From Thalassospira mesophila (GTDB lineage Bacteria; Pseudomonadota; Alphaproteobacteria; Rhodospirillales; Thalassospiraceae), in NCBI RefSeq assembly GCF_002115755.1, contig NZ_JFKA01000007.1, positions 144,189-208,188 of the forward strand: a DNA stretch of 64,000 bases, in the 5' to 3' direction. Under the pieces are notes generated by a model, which ran no database searches, was not told the origin of the DNA, and saw only the letters and a program-made list of their open reading frames with translations. Made by a program: the position numbers and the translations under genes. How positions within the stretch are numbered: the first letter of the stretch is position 1; each line of letters begins with the position of its first letter. Below, in pieces: positions 45,855-55,093 of this stretch.

Positions 45855-46946
45855 ATGAAACGTCGCCAGTTTTTAAAAGGTGCCAGTCTGGGCGCAGGGG
45901 CGCTGGCTGCAACGGTAGCGGCACCTGCCATTGCATCGGCACAGGAAAATCTGAAATGGCGTATGGTGATGCCATGGCCCAAAGGCACACCGGGCCTTGG
46001 CACCAATGCCGAAAAATTTGCCGCCATGGTCAAGGAAATGAGCAACGACCGTCTGTCGATCACGGTTTATGGCGCGGGTGAACTCGTACCGCCGTTTGAA
46101 TGCATGGATGCCGTTGAGCAGGGCGTGGTCGAAATGGCCCACGGCACTCCTTATTACTGGCAGGGTAAAAACCCGGTTCTGAACTTCTTTACCACCATTC
46201 CGTTTGGCCTGACGGCGTGGGAACTTTCTGCATGGTTGCGTTTTGGCGGTGGCCAGCAATTATGGGAACAGGTGTATGCCGATTTTGGCGTTGTGCCGTT
46301 TTATGCGGGCAATTCCGGCATGCAGGCTGGCGGCTGGTTTAACAAGGAAATTAACTCGGTTGATGACATCAAAGGTGTCAAAATGCGTTATGCCGGGTTA
46401 GGTGGTGAAGCCATGCGCCGGATTGGCGCGAATATTACGATGCTGCCGCCGGGCGAAATTTTGCCTTCCATGCAAAGTGGTGCGATTGATGCGGCCGAAT
46501 GGGTTGGCCCGTGGAATGACATGGCATTCGGCCTGTATCAGGTTGCCAAATATTATTATGTTCCGGCTTTTCATGAACCCGGTCCGGGCCTTGAGATTTT
46601 TGTCTCGAAGGAAAAATTCGACAGCCTGACGCCTGATCTGCAGGCGATTATCCGTTATGCCGCCCAGGCGATTTCTGAAAACACGCTGGCGGACTTCACC
46701 TTTAACAATATCCAGTCGTATCAGCCGCTGATCGACAAGGGTGTTGAAATTCGCCAGTTCCCCGAGGACGTGATTTTGGCACTGGCCGATGCCAGCAAGG
46801 CCGCGGTCGAGGAAATTGGCACTCAAAGTGATGTTAACAAGAAAATCTATGAATCCTACATGGATATGGTCAAAAAATCGGCCCGCTATGGCAAGGAATT
46901 CGAAGCAACCGGCCTGATGCAACGCGCCAAGGTTTGGGGCTTCTGA
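45855..46946 (+). CDS. TRAP-transporter substrate-binding protein, first of two
   Basis: 363 residues. A twin-arginine signal (MKRRQFLKG, cleavage near ASA-QE) sends it folded to the periplasm. DctP/TakP-family body: MVMPWPKGTPGLGT, ELVPPFECMDAVEQGVVEM, KGVKMRYAGLGGEAMRR and SGAIDAAEWVGPWND, where the Arg and Trp would grip a carboxylate. This branch includes 2-oxo-acid and mannitol/chloroaromatic-type binders. No membrane dctQM genes are nearby. A paralogue follows at 47299. Confidence 0.93.
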   Translation: MKRRQFLKGASLGAGALAATVAAPAIASAQENLKWRMVMPWPKGTPGLGTNAEKFAAMVKEMSNDRLSITVYGAGELVPPFECMDAVEQGVVEMAHGTPYYWQGKNPVLNFFTTIPFGLTAWELSAWLRFGGGQQLWEQVYADFGVVPFYAGNSGMQAGGWFNKEINSVDDIKGVKMRYAGLGGEAMRRIGANITMLPPGEILPSMQSGAIDAAEWVGPWNDMAFGLYQVAKYYYVPAFHEPGPGLEIFVSKEKFDSLTPDLQAIIRYAAQAISENTLADFTFNNIQSYQPLIDKGVEIRQFPEDVILALADASKAAVEEIGTQSDVNKKIYESYMDMVKKSARYGKEFEATGLMQRAKVWGF

Positions 46947-47298
46947 TTTTCCGAAACGGGTTTGCACCACGGGCGATGTTATGACTGAAAACCGCTTTGC
47001 CATCGGGCAGGGCGGTTTTCGTTATTTCAGGTCGCGCCGCAGCTGCGAACCAAGCCGATGTTTGCAGTGATGATGATGGTTAATATTCGTCACATGCCGT
47101 AACGGTAAACCCGGCGCCAGGGTTGTATATTGCGACGCGAAACTGGTATGCCATGCGAAAACTGCATATCAGCATCCCGTAAACACGCATTGTTGCTGTT
47201 GGTAAAACCAAAGACTCTGCCTGTCTGCCACGTATTCAATGGCATGAATTTGTCATTTTTACGCAAAAAATTATCAAATAAGATCTCTGGAGTTCTTC
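46947..47298 (+). other. region between the two TRAP genes
   Basis: 352 bp: a terminator at its start, then presumed promoter sequence for the second gene. No open frame with a ribosome binding site is supported. CTGGAG precedes the ATG at 47299. Confidence 0.5.
46986..47027 (+). terminator. terminator of the first TRAP gene
   Basis: GAAAACCGC-TTTGCC pairs with GGC-AGGGCGGTTTTC around ATCG, followed by GTTATTT. Confidence 0.7.
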
Positions 47299-48390
47299 AT
47301 GAAACGTCGTAATTTTCTTAAAGGTGCCGGCCTTGCGGTGGGCGCAGTTGCTGGCGGCATGGCCGCGCCTGCGATCGCCAAGGCTGATGACACATTTAAC
47401 TGGCGTATGGTTATGCCGTGGCCCAAAGGGTCGCCGGGGCTGGGAGCCAACGGCGAAAAATTTGCCGAACGCGTGACCAAAATGTCCGGTGGCCGACTGA
47501 ATATTAAAGTATATGGCCCGGGCGAACTGGTGCCAGCATTTGAATGCATGGATGCGGTGGAACAAGGTGTCGCCGAAATGGCCCACGGCACCCCGTATTA
47601 CTGGGCAGGCAAGGACGACGCGGTTAACTTCTTTTCGACCATTCCCTTTGGCCTGATGGGCTGGGAGCTTTCGGGCTGGTTGCGTTTTGGCGGTGGTCAG
47701 GAACTGTGGGAAGAACTGTACGCACAGTTTAATGTTGTTCCGTTTCTGGCGGGCAATACCGGGCTTCAGGCTGGCGGCTGGTTTAACAAGGAAATTAACA
47801 CCGTTGATGATATCAAGGGTGTTAAAATGCGCTATGCCGGTATCGGTGGCGAAGCCATGCGCCGCCTTGGTGCCATTGTTACCATGTTGCCTGCGGCTGA
47901 AATTCTGCCTGCGCTCCAGTCTGGTGCGATTGATGCGGCTGAATGGGTTGGCCCGTGGAACGACTATGCCTTTGGTTTGACCCAGGTTGCCAAATATTAT
48001 TACACCCCGGCCTTTGCCGAACCGGGCACAGGCATTGAAGTTTTCATCAACAAGGATAAATTCAATTCCTTGCCCGAAGATTTGCAGGAAATTGTTCGTA
48101 TTGCCGCACAGGCCAATGCGGAACAGACCCTTGCTGATTTCACCTATAACAACATCACGTCCTATCAGGCTGTTCTGAAAAAGAACATCGAGATCCGTCA
48201 TTTTTCAGATGATGTGATCAAGGCGTTGGCCAAAGAATCGATGGATGCGGTGAAGGAAATTGCCGGTAAAAGCGAACTGAACCAGCGCATTTACGATTCT
48301 TACATGGACTTCACCAAAATTGCGGCCCCCTATGGCGAGCAATTTGAAGCCACGGCTCTTTTGCAGCGCGCAAAAGTCTGGGAAAGCTGA
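47299..48390 (+). CDS. TRAP-transporter substrate-binding protein, second of two
   Basis: 363 residues, the same length as its neighbour and clearly paralogous over the whole length, from MVMPWPKGSPGLGA through SGAIDAAEWVGPWNDYAFGL to LLQRAKVWES. Twin-arginine signal MKRRNFLKG, cleavage near AKA-DD. Differences are concentrated at the N-terminus and the last third. Also without membrane components nearby, so it must use a transporter encoded elsewhere. Confidence 0.93.
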   Translation: MKRRNFLKGAGLAVGAVAGGMAAPAIAKADDTFNWRMVMPWPKGSPGLGANGEKFAERVTKMSGGRLNIKVYGPGELVPAFECMDAVEQGVAEMAHGTPYYWAGKDDAVNFFSTIPFGLMGWELSGWLRFGGGQELWEELYAQFNVVPFLAGNTGLQAGGWFNKEINTVDDIKGVKMRYAGIGGEAMRRLGAIVTMLPAAEILPALQSGAIDAAEWVGPWNDYAFGLTQVAKYYYTPAFAEPGTGIEVFINKDKFNSLPEDLQEIVRIAAQANAEQTLADFTYNNITSYQAVLKKNIEIRHFSDDVIKALAKESMDAVKEIAGKSELNQRIYDSYMDFTKIAAPYGEQFEATALLQRAKVWES

Positions 48391-48421
48391 TTTCCCGGTT
48401 TTTAAAAGCAGCGTGGTTTTT

Positions 48422-48454
48422 CAAGGGCGGCCTGCAATGGTCGCCCTTGTTTTA
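48422..48454 (+). terminator. terminator of the second TRAP gene
   Basis: CAAGGGCGGCC pairs with GGTCGCCCTTG around TGCAAT, followed by TTTTA. Confidence 0.75.
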
Positions 48455-48493
48455 TGCGTAATGACAAACCTGCCTTGATCCGGGCAATGCGTT

Positions 48494-48886
48494 TTAGTGG
48501 GGTTTTGGCGCACCGGGCGGTTGGGGCAGGTCAAAGCTGAAGGATGACTGGCCTTCATAATCCGCAACGGTTATGCGTTTCACCAGTTCTGCGGCGAGCG
48601 CCAGCGACGTTTCAATTGCCCATTTAAGCTGCTCAACAGCGCCTTTGTTGCCATCGGCCAGGGCCTCGGGCAAGATGCGTTCTTGCAAAAACTGGGCAAC
48701 CCCGGCAAATCCGCGCGCGGCACTTTCGCAGTTTTCCCGTAAGATTATGAATTGCCCGGTTGTTTCAACCGCATCGGCAATGCCAGCCAAATGCCCCATC
48801 ATGACGCGGATATCGGGGGTCTCGGCGGTGGTTTTTTTGGCAACAAACCGCAAAATTCCGGCGAAAAAGGCATATTGGGAAGACAT
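48494..48886 (-). CDS. hypothetical helical protein
   Basis: 130 residues from the ATG at 48886, with CAGGTGA just upstream. Predicted to be almost all helix, ending in a Pro-rich tail (DLPQPPGAPKPH). No signal, membrane segment or recognised motif. One Cys. Codon use is normal for the window. It is divergent from the large hybrid kinase gene across 139 bp, but nothing else links them. No function can be given. Confidence 0.7.
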   Translation of the reverse strand: MSSQYAFFAGILRFVAKKTTAETPDIRVMMGHLAGIADAVETTGQFIILRENCESAARGFAGVAQFLQERILPEALADGNKGAVEQLKWAIETSLALAAELVKRITVADYEGQSSFSFDLPQPPGAPKPH

Positions 48887-48984
48887 GGTCACCTGATGCT
48901 TAACAATTGGTCGTAAGGATGATGTGCGTCGTTTTAGTCGATGATGCGGGCATGGTATAGTCTAAACCGGGAAAGAATGCAGGG

Positions 48985-49002
48985 CACCCGACATATCGGG
49001 TG
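48985..49002 (+). repeat. inverted repeat in the hybrid kinase leader
   Basis: CACCCGA-CATA-TCGGGTG, a perfect 7-bp stem with a four-base loop, 23 bases before the kinase ATG. Possible operator or mRNA hairpin. Confidence 0.45.
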
Positions 49003-49025
49003 GTGAACAGGGATAACGCGACAAT

Positions 49026-52000
49026 ATGCTTCAGGGTGGTTTGATCTTTATTGTTGCGATGGCCTATATCGGCCTTTTGTTTGCGATTGCCCATTATGGC
49101 GACCGATATGCCAAATCCTGGCGCTCCTCGCGGGTCAAGCCGGTTATTTATGCGCTTTCGATGGCGGTTTATTGTACCAGCTGGACGTTTTTTGGCTCGG
49201 TCGGCACGGCAGCACTGCATGGCTTTGCCTTTTTGCCAATTTATATCGGCCCGATTGTGATGATGCTGGCGGGCTATCCGGTGATGGTCAAAATTTCGAC
49301 GGTGTGCCGGGCACAAAACATCACCTCGATTGCCGATTTTTTAGGCTCGCGCTATGGCAAAAGCCAAAGTCTGGCTGCCCTTGTTGCCGTGATCGCCATG
49401 GTTGGCATTCTGGCCTATATCGCCTTGCAGCTAAAGGCCGTTTCAACGTCGTTTGATGTCCTGATCGGTCCGCTGGGCGAAGATGTGGTACGCCACAGTG
49501 CGGCCAATTTCACCAAGGATACCGCGTTTTACGTTACCATATTAATGGCAGTGTTCGGGGTGCTGTTCGGGGTGCGTTATATTCACGCCTCCGAACATCA
49601 TGACGGCCTTATTCTGGCCATAGCCTTTGAAAGCACGGTCAAGCTGGTTGCGCTTTTGGCCGTTGGTTTGTTTGTGGTTTTCGGCCTGTTTAATGGCATT
49701 GGCGATTTGGCGCATCATGCCACCAGCCGGGCCGATATCACCGCCCTGTTTGAACCGCAAAGCTGGCTGACCCCGCACTTTTTTGTCGGCTCGCTGATTG
49801 GTATGTTTGCCATTATCTGTCTGCCGCGCCAGTTCCACGTTACCTTTGTTGAAAATGACGACAGCCGTAATTTAAAAACGGCACGCTGGCTGTTTCCGGC
49901 GTATCTGGTCGCCATTAACCTGTTTGTGGTACCCATCGCTGTTGCCGGGCTGTTGCTGTTTGACGGCCAATCGGCGGTAAACCCCGATACCTTCGTGTTA
50001 ACCTTGCCATTGCTGGGCGGGCAAAATGGCTTGGCGCTGGTGGCGTTTGTTGGCGGGCTGTCGGCCAGTACCGGCATGGTGATTGTGTCATGCGTGGCGG
50101 TTTCCACCATGGTTTGTAACGATCTGGTGATGCCGGTTTTGCTGCGCCTGCCACGTTTGCGCGACAAGGCGACGGGGGATGTCAGCCAGCTTGTGCTTAA
50201 AATTCGCCGGGTGGCGGTTCTGGTCCTGATGTTTCTGGCCTATGGCTTTTACCGATTTTTAAGCGAAAAATACGCGCTGGCCGATATTGGCATGTTGTCC
50301 TTTGCTGCTGTGGCGCAATTTGCCCCGGCCTTGCTCGCCGCCTTGTATTTGAAATCGGTTAACCGCACCGGCGTGCGCTGGGGGCTGGTCGGCGGGTTTG
50401 CGCTTTGGTGTTACACGCTTTTGTTGCCATCCTTTGTGCAAAGCGGCTTTTTACCCCAACAAATCCTGGTTGACGGGCCGTTGGGGCTGGCATTTTTAAA
50501 ACCCCAGGCCCTGTTTGGTTTGCCGATGGACCCGCTAACCCATGGCGTGATCTGGAGCCTTGGCACCAATATCCTTTTGCTTTTTATCGGCTCTGCCACC
50601 GGTATTCAGGGTGTGACCCAGCGCAGGCAAGCCCAACTGTTTGTTGATGTCGGGCGCAGCCCGGCACAGGCGCGCAATGACATTTGGCCGGGCCGGGTAA
50701 GCATTGGCGACCTTGAAGGGTTGGCCGCGCGGTTTTTGGGCGCGCAATGGGCCGAACGGGCCTTTCGCAGTTATCTGGCGCGGCGAAATGATAATGCCGG
50801 GCAGGGCGACCTTGCCGATATTGACGCGGCCAGTTTCACCGAACATTTGCTGAGCGGTGCCGTCGGTGCGGCATCCTCGCGGGTGGTGATGGCGCTGCTT
50901 TTGCCCGACAAGGCCGTATCGCGCCGCGATGCGATGGAACTGCTCGATGAAGCCTCCGAGGCGATCAAGTTTAACCGCGATTTACTGCTTAATACCCTGG
51001 AAAATATCTCGCAAGGGGTGGGCGTGTTTGACCATGATTTGCGCCTGGCCACCTGGAACCACCGTTTTATTGACCTTTTGGGTATTGCCCCGGCGGATAT
51101 TCAGGTGACCATGCCGTTATCGCATCTGGTGGAAACCTGTCGCCATGCGACCGGGGCGCGTGCGGTTGATCTGGATATATTGTTGGGCCGCAATGCAGCA
51201 CCGCAAATGCGCCGTTTGCCCCACACCTATGAACGCAAACGCAACGACGGCATGGTGCTTGAAATTCGTACCAATCCCATGCCCGATGGCGGTTTTGTTG
51301 CCACCATTGCCGATATTACGGCACGGGTCCGTACCGAAGATGCCCTGCGCGAAAGCGAACGGAACATTCGTATTTATACCGATAATATTCCGGTTATGAT
51401 TGCCTATGCCGATAGAAATCAGCGGTTGCGTTTTACCAACCGCCCCTATGAACGCATGTTTGGCCTGCGCCGTGCCGCCGCCCACGGCCTGACCGTGGCC
51501 GAGGCGGTGGGCGAAACGCGCTATCAACGGTTGGCCCCGATGATTGCCGAGGTTTTAAAAGGCTATCGTCAAAATTTTGAAATCGACTTTCCGCCGATGG
51601 AAGGTTTTAGCGAAGAACGCTTTGCTGAAGGCACCTATATTCCGCATTTTGATGAAACGGGCGAGGTGCTGGGCTATTTTTGTATTTACCACGACATTAC
51701 CGAACGCCGCTTGGCCGAACAGGCCCTGAAAGAAGCCAATGAAAGCCTGGAAGAACGGGTGGTAGACCGCACCCGTGCGCTTGAAACGCTAAATAGCGAG
51801 CTTTCCGTTGCCAAGGAACAGGCCGAAACCGCAAACGACACAAAAACCCGCTTTTTTGCCGCCGCCAGCCACGATTTGTTGCAACCCTTAAACGCCGCCC
51901 GCCTGTTTACCGTGGCCCTTGGTGGGCGCACTTTGCCCGATGACGCCGCCGATCTGGTCGGCAAGGTGGATTTGTCGCTTAGAGGTGTGGAAGAACTGCT

Positions 52001-52949
52001 TAATGAACTTTTGGACATTTGCAAACTTGATGCCGGGGCCATGCAACCCAGCTTGCAGGATTTCCCGATTTCCAAGGTTCTTAATATCCTTAAAACCGAA
52101 TTCACCCCGATCGCACAACAGGCCGGATTGCGGTTTTCGGTGTTCCCGCGTGATATCTGGGTGCGCAGCGACAGCCGCCTGTTGCGCCGCATCTTGCAAA
52201 ATTTCATTTCCAACGCACTGCGCTATACCCGCAAGGGCGGTACCGTTGTCGGCTGTCGTTTGCGCGGGGATGTTTTACGGATCGAGGTCTGGGACAGCGG
52301 ACCGGGCATTCCGGTGGATAAACTGAAAATCATCTTTCGCGAATTTCACCGTCTTGAAAGCCCGGAAAATGCCGACGTAAAGGGGTTGGGCCTTGGCCTT
52401 GCCATTGTTGACCGGCTGGGCCGCAAACTCGACCATCCCATATCGGTGCGTTCGCGCCCTGGCTTTGGCACCGTGTTTTCGGTTGATGTGCCGCTGGGCA
52501 TCGCGGCCCCCGAAACGCTGGTTCCTACCCCGCGCCGCCGCCTTGCTGGCGAGTTGGGCGGGGTGCGGGTATTGTGCATAGATAACGAACCCGACATTCT
52601 CGATGGTATGCGTGCCATGCTGGAAAACTGGGATTGTGTGGTGGCAACCGCGCGCTCCGGTGCCGATGCCAAAGCCCTGTTAAACCCGGGCGACAGCACA
52701 ATAACACCCTTCGTGCCCGATGTTATTCTGGCCGATTACCATTTAAGTGCCGGGGAAACCGGGCTGGACGTGTTGTGCCGCCTGCGCGATAACAATGGGC
52801 TTGTGGTGCCCGGTGTTGTGATTACAGCCGATAGAAGCCCGGAAACGGCAGAGCTGGTCCATGCACAATCCTTTGTTTTGCTGAACAAACCGCTGCGCCC
52901 TGCCAAATTGCGCGCGGTGATGACACGGTCATTTGTGCGCAACGAATAA
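49026..52949 (+). CDS. hybrid histidine kinase with N-terminal transporter-like domain
   Basis: 1307 residues. About residues 1-520 form a sodium:solute symporter-like (SSF) domain of roughly 13 helices, as in CbrA-type kinases. Two PAS domains follow (about 655-770 and 780-895), a coiled coil, HisKA with H949 in ASHDLLQPLN, a HATPase with NFISNALRY, DSGPGIP and GLGLGLAIV, and a C-terminal receiver with D1237 in VILADYH. It probably senses a solute and passes phosphate to a partner. The LuxR-type regulator at 54049 is a nearby candidate. PAS-HK-REC resembles NahK/ErcS-type kinases. Confidence 0.95.
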   Translation: MLQGGLIFIVAMAYIGLLFAIAHYGDRYAKSWRSSRVKPVIYALSMAVYCTSWTFFGSVGTAALHGFAFLPIYIGPIVMMLAGYPVMVKISTVCRAQNITSIADFLGSRYGKSQSLAALVAVIAMVGILAYIALQLKAVSTSFDVLIGPLGEDVVRHSAANFTKDTAFYVTILMAVFGVLFGVRYIHASEHHDGLILAIAFESTVKLVALLAVGLFVVFGLFNGIGDLAHHATSRADITALFEPQSWLTPHFFVGSLIGMFAIICLPRQFHVTFVENDDSRNLKTARWLFPAYLVAINLFVVPIAVAGLLLFDGQSAVNPDTFVLTLPLLGGQNGLALVAFVGGLSASTGMVIVSCVAVSTMVCNDLVMPVLLRLPRLRDKATGDVSQLVLKIRRVAVLVLMFLAYGFYRFLSEKYALADIGMLSFAAVAQFAPALLAALYLKSVNRTGVRWGLVGGFALWCYTLLLPSFVQSGFLPQQILVDGPLGLAFLKPQALFGLPMDPLTHGVIWSLGTNILLLFIGSATGIQGVTQRRQAQLFVDVGRSPAQARNDIWPGRVSIGDLEGLAARFLGAQWAERAFRSYLARRNDNAGQGDLADIDAASFTEHLLSGAVGAASSRVVMALLLPDKAVSRRDAMELLDEASEAIKFNRDLLLNTLENISQGVGVFDHDLRLATWNHRFIDLLGIAPADIQVTMPLSHLVETCRHATGARAVDLDILLGRNAAPQMRRLPHTYERKRNDGMVLEIRTNPMPDGGFVATIADITARVRTEDALRESERNIRIYTDNIPVMIAYADRNQRLRFTNRPYERMFGLRRAAAHGLTVAEAVGETRYQRLAPMIAEVLKGYRQNFEIDFPPMEGFSEERFAEGTYIPHFDETGEVLGYFCIYHDITERRLAEQALKEANESLEERVVDRTRALETLNSELSVAKEQAETANDTKTRFFAAASHDLLQPLNAARLFTVALGGRTLPDDAADLVGKVDLSLRGVEELLNELLDICKLDAGAMQPSLQDFPISKVLNILKTEFTPIAQQAGLRFSVFPRDIWVRSDSRLLRRILQNFISNALRYTRKGGTVVGCRLRGDVLRIEVWDSGPGIPVDKLKIIFREFHRLESPENADVKGLGLGLAIVDRLGRKLDHPISVRSRPGFGTVFSVDVPLGIAAPETLVPTPRRRLAGELGGVRVLCIDNEPDILDGMRAMLENWDCVVATARSGADAKALLNPGDSTITPFVPDVILADYHLSAGETGLDVLCRLRDNNGLVVPGVVITADRSPETAELVHAQSFVLLNKPLRPAKLRAVMTRSFVRNE

Positions 52950-53158
52950 TCCTGCGGTGTGGCAACAGCACACATACCAGCAATATGGTTGTTTTGGTGT
53001 GGGGAACAACCAGCCCGGTGTTACGCAAAGGTCGGCGCGCGGTCCATCTGGTTTCGGCCCTGATGTTCTATGCCTTCTTTTGGGCACAAACCCTTGATCC
53101 AAGCGTTTGAATAATCGTCGCAACATGATGCGGCGGGACGTGGATATATTAAACAGGG

Positions 53159-53893
53159 ATGCCGTCTTTGCGTAAAATTGCCCGAAACATGTGCGATACC
53201 ATTCGCCGGAAAACCCCGTTTGAACCGCAAATACTGGCCTGTATCGCTGCGATTGCCGGGTTTTTATTGCTGTTTGGCAAACTGGTTGAGGATGTTTTCA
53301 ATCAGGAAAGCGGGGCGTTCGACAAGGCGATCCTGCTTTTTATGCGCAATGGCAATGATTTGTCGCAGCCGATTGGGCCTGCGTGGTTGTTAGGCGTTGT
53401 GCGCGACATTACCGCGTTGGGGGGCGTTGCCGTCTTAACGCTGTTTACATTAATTGTGGTGGCTTATTTGCTGGTCGCGGGCCATCGCCGGGCGGCATTG
53501 CTGGTGGTGCTGTCGGTCGGGTTGGGGGCCGTGTTTGAAGAGCTTTTGAAAATCGGCTTTGACCGTGCCCGGCCAGACATTGTGCCGCATCTGGTAACCG
53601 TGCATTCGCTGAGCTTTCCCAGCGCCCATGCCATGCTTTCCGCCATTACCTATTTAACATTGGGGACATTGGTGGCGCGCACAGAAAAGCAACGGCGAGT
53701 GCGTGTGTTTGTGATGGCGGTTGGCGTTTTCATGACATTGTTTATCGGTTTAAGCCGCCTTTATCTCGGCGTCCACTGGCCGACTGATGTTTTGGCGGGA
53801 TGGACACTTGGCGCGGCTTGGGTGCTGTTGTTTTGGCTGTTGTCGCGTTCGCAGTCCCCGCCGTCCGAGCAAGCCGACCAGAAGCTATCCTGA
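53159..53893 (+). CDS. PAP2-family membrane phosphatase
   Basis: 244 residues, about six membrane helices. The three-part phosphatase signature is complete: KIGFDRARPD, SFPSAHAM, and SRLYLGVHWPTDVLAG. It dephosphorylates lipid phosphates such as phosphatidate or undecaprenyl pyrophosphate; the precise lipid is open. Active site faces the periplasm in this family. It lies between the two signalling genes but shows no operon link with the minus-strand regulator. Confidence 0.92.
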   Translation: MPSLRKIARNMCDTIRRKTPFEPQILACIAAIAGFLLLFGKLVEDVFNQESGAFDKAILLFMRNGNDLSQPIGPAWLLGVVRDITALGGVAVLTLFTLIVVAYLLVAGHRRAALLVVLSVGLGAVFEELLKIGFDRARPDIVPHLVTVHSLSFPSAHAMLSAITYLTLGTLVARTEKQRRVRVFVMAVGVFMTLFIGLSRLYLGVHWPTDVLAGWTLGAAWVLLFWLLSRSQSPPSEQADQKLS

Positions 53894-54048
53894 AAACGGC
53901 CTGTCGCCGTTCGGGTGTCTCTGGCGCGGCGGCGCGCGCCTGCGCTGCCCGGGGGCGGTTAACACGGGCATTGCCGGGCGATGATGATTTTATGTTGCAG
54001 CGATTGTTTGCTTGCGCGCGGCTGCACTGAACCAGCCGCAAAAGCATT

Positions 54049-54729
54049 TCAGGCGTCCAGTGCGGGTTCCTGTAATAGCAGTTCGCGCGCCACAATGACC
54101 GCCTGGGTGCGGCTATGAACCGATAATTTGCGCAAAATGGCCGAAACATGGGCCTTGATAGTGGCTTCGGTAACATCAAGTTCATAGGCGATTTGCTTGT
54201 TCAGCTTGCCCTCGGTCAGCATGTTTAAAACGCGCAATTGTTGCGGGGTTAACTGGCTTATTTTGGCCGCGATGTCTGTGTTGGCGTCTTTTTCCGGTGA
54301 ATTTTCAATCGCGTCACGGGCCCAGTCGGGCATCCACATTTCACCATCCAGCACCGCGCGCATGGCCGCGCCAATTTGTTCAACCGGCGATGATTTGGGC
54401 ACAAAAGCAGCGGCACCATATTCAATGGCGCGGCGCACAACCGGCATATCCTGACTGGCAGAAACGATGGTTACGGGAATATCGGGGTAAGAGGCGCGCA
54501 GGGTAAACAGGCCGGTAAAGCCGTTCATGCCGGGCATGTGCAAATCCAGCAATACCAGATCAATGTCACGGCCTTGCTTGCGGCAATCCTCAATCGTGGC
54601 AATGGCCCCGCCAAGGCTGCCAGCTTCATGGATGGTAATATCGGTTAGTTCGGATGAAACAGCATGCGACAGGGCACCCCGCATAAGCGGATGGTCGTCT
54701 GCAATCAGGATGTGAAAACCGGTTGTCAT
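54049..54729 (-). CDS. LuxR/NarL-type response regulator
   Basis: 226 residues from the ATG at 54729. Receiver domain with the acidic pair in IADDHP, phosphorylated D62 in LLDLHMPGMNG, and Lys in VPKSS. The C-terminal LuxR helix-turn-helix is LTPQQLRVLNMLTEGKLNKQIAYEL, then VTEATIKAHVSAILRKL. It resembles the AgmR/ErdR group that pairs with PAS-type hybrid kinases; the one at 49026 is the obvious candidate, unproven. Transcribed alone. Confidence 0.93.
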   Translation of the reverse strand: MTTGFHILIADDHPLMRGALSHAVSSELTDITIHEAGSLGGAIATIEDCRKQGRDIDLVLLDLHMPGMNGFTGLFTLRASYPDIPVTIVSASQDMPVVRRAIEYGAAAFVPKSSPVEQIGAAMRAVLDGEMWMPDWARDAIENSPEKDANTDIAAKISQLTPQQLRVLNMLTEGKLNKQIAYELDVTEATIKAHVSAILRKLSVHSRTQAVIVARELLLQEPALDA

Positions 54730-55093
54730 AGGCGAACGATCCCCAGAAACAGTAAAAATAAAACCGTGCCGCGGGCTCACCCACAATTGGTTCATTGCGC
54801 TTTCGCGTCACTTTCTGTCCTGCAGGGTTCTTGTTTTTGGGTGCGACACCGGAAAGGAGTGAGGGAAACCAAAGAACACCTTCGCCCCACGAATGTGAAA
54901 CTTCGGCCCCCCTCGCGCCACCATTTATGATTATGACGTGTAATTGCCGCCACGTAAACTCTGCATTTGTGGGTATGCGCAATCCGCGCTATTTGTGGGG
55001 GCGAAACAGTTGCAATCGTATTGGGCCGCGCATGTTGATTGCGGTGCGTGATCTGCGCTAACAATGCGAAAGAACAAGGAAAAGGACCATTTC
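54730..55093. other. divergent promoter region, response regulator and pepN
   Basis: 364 bp with no supported gene. G-rich purine tracts around 54845-54880; no clear -35/-10 pair is claimed. Confidence 0.4.
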
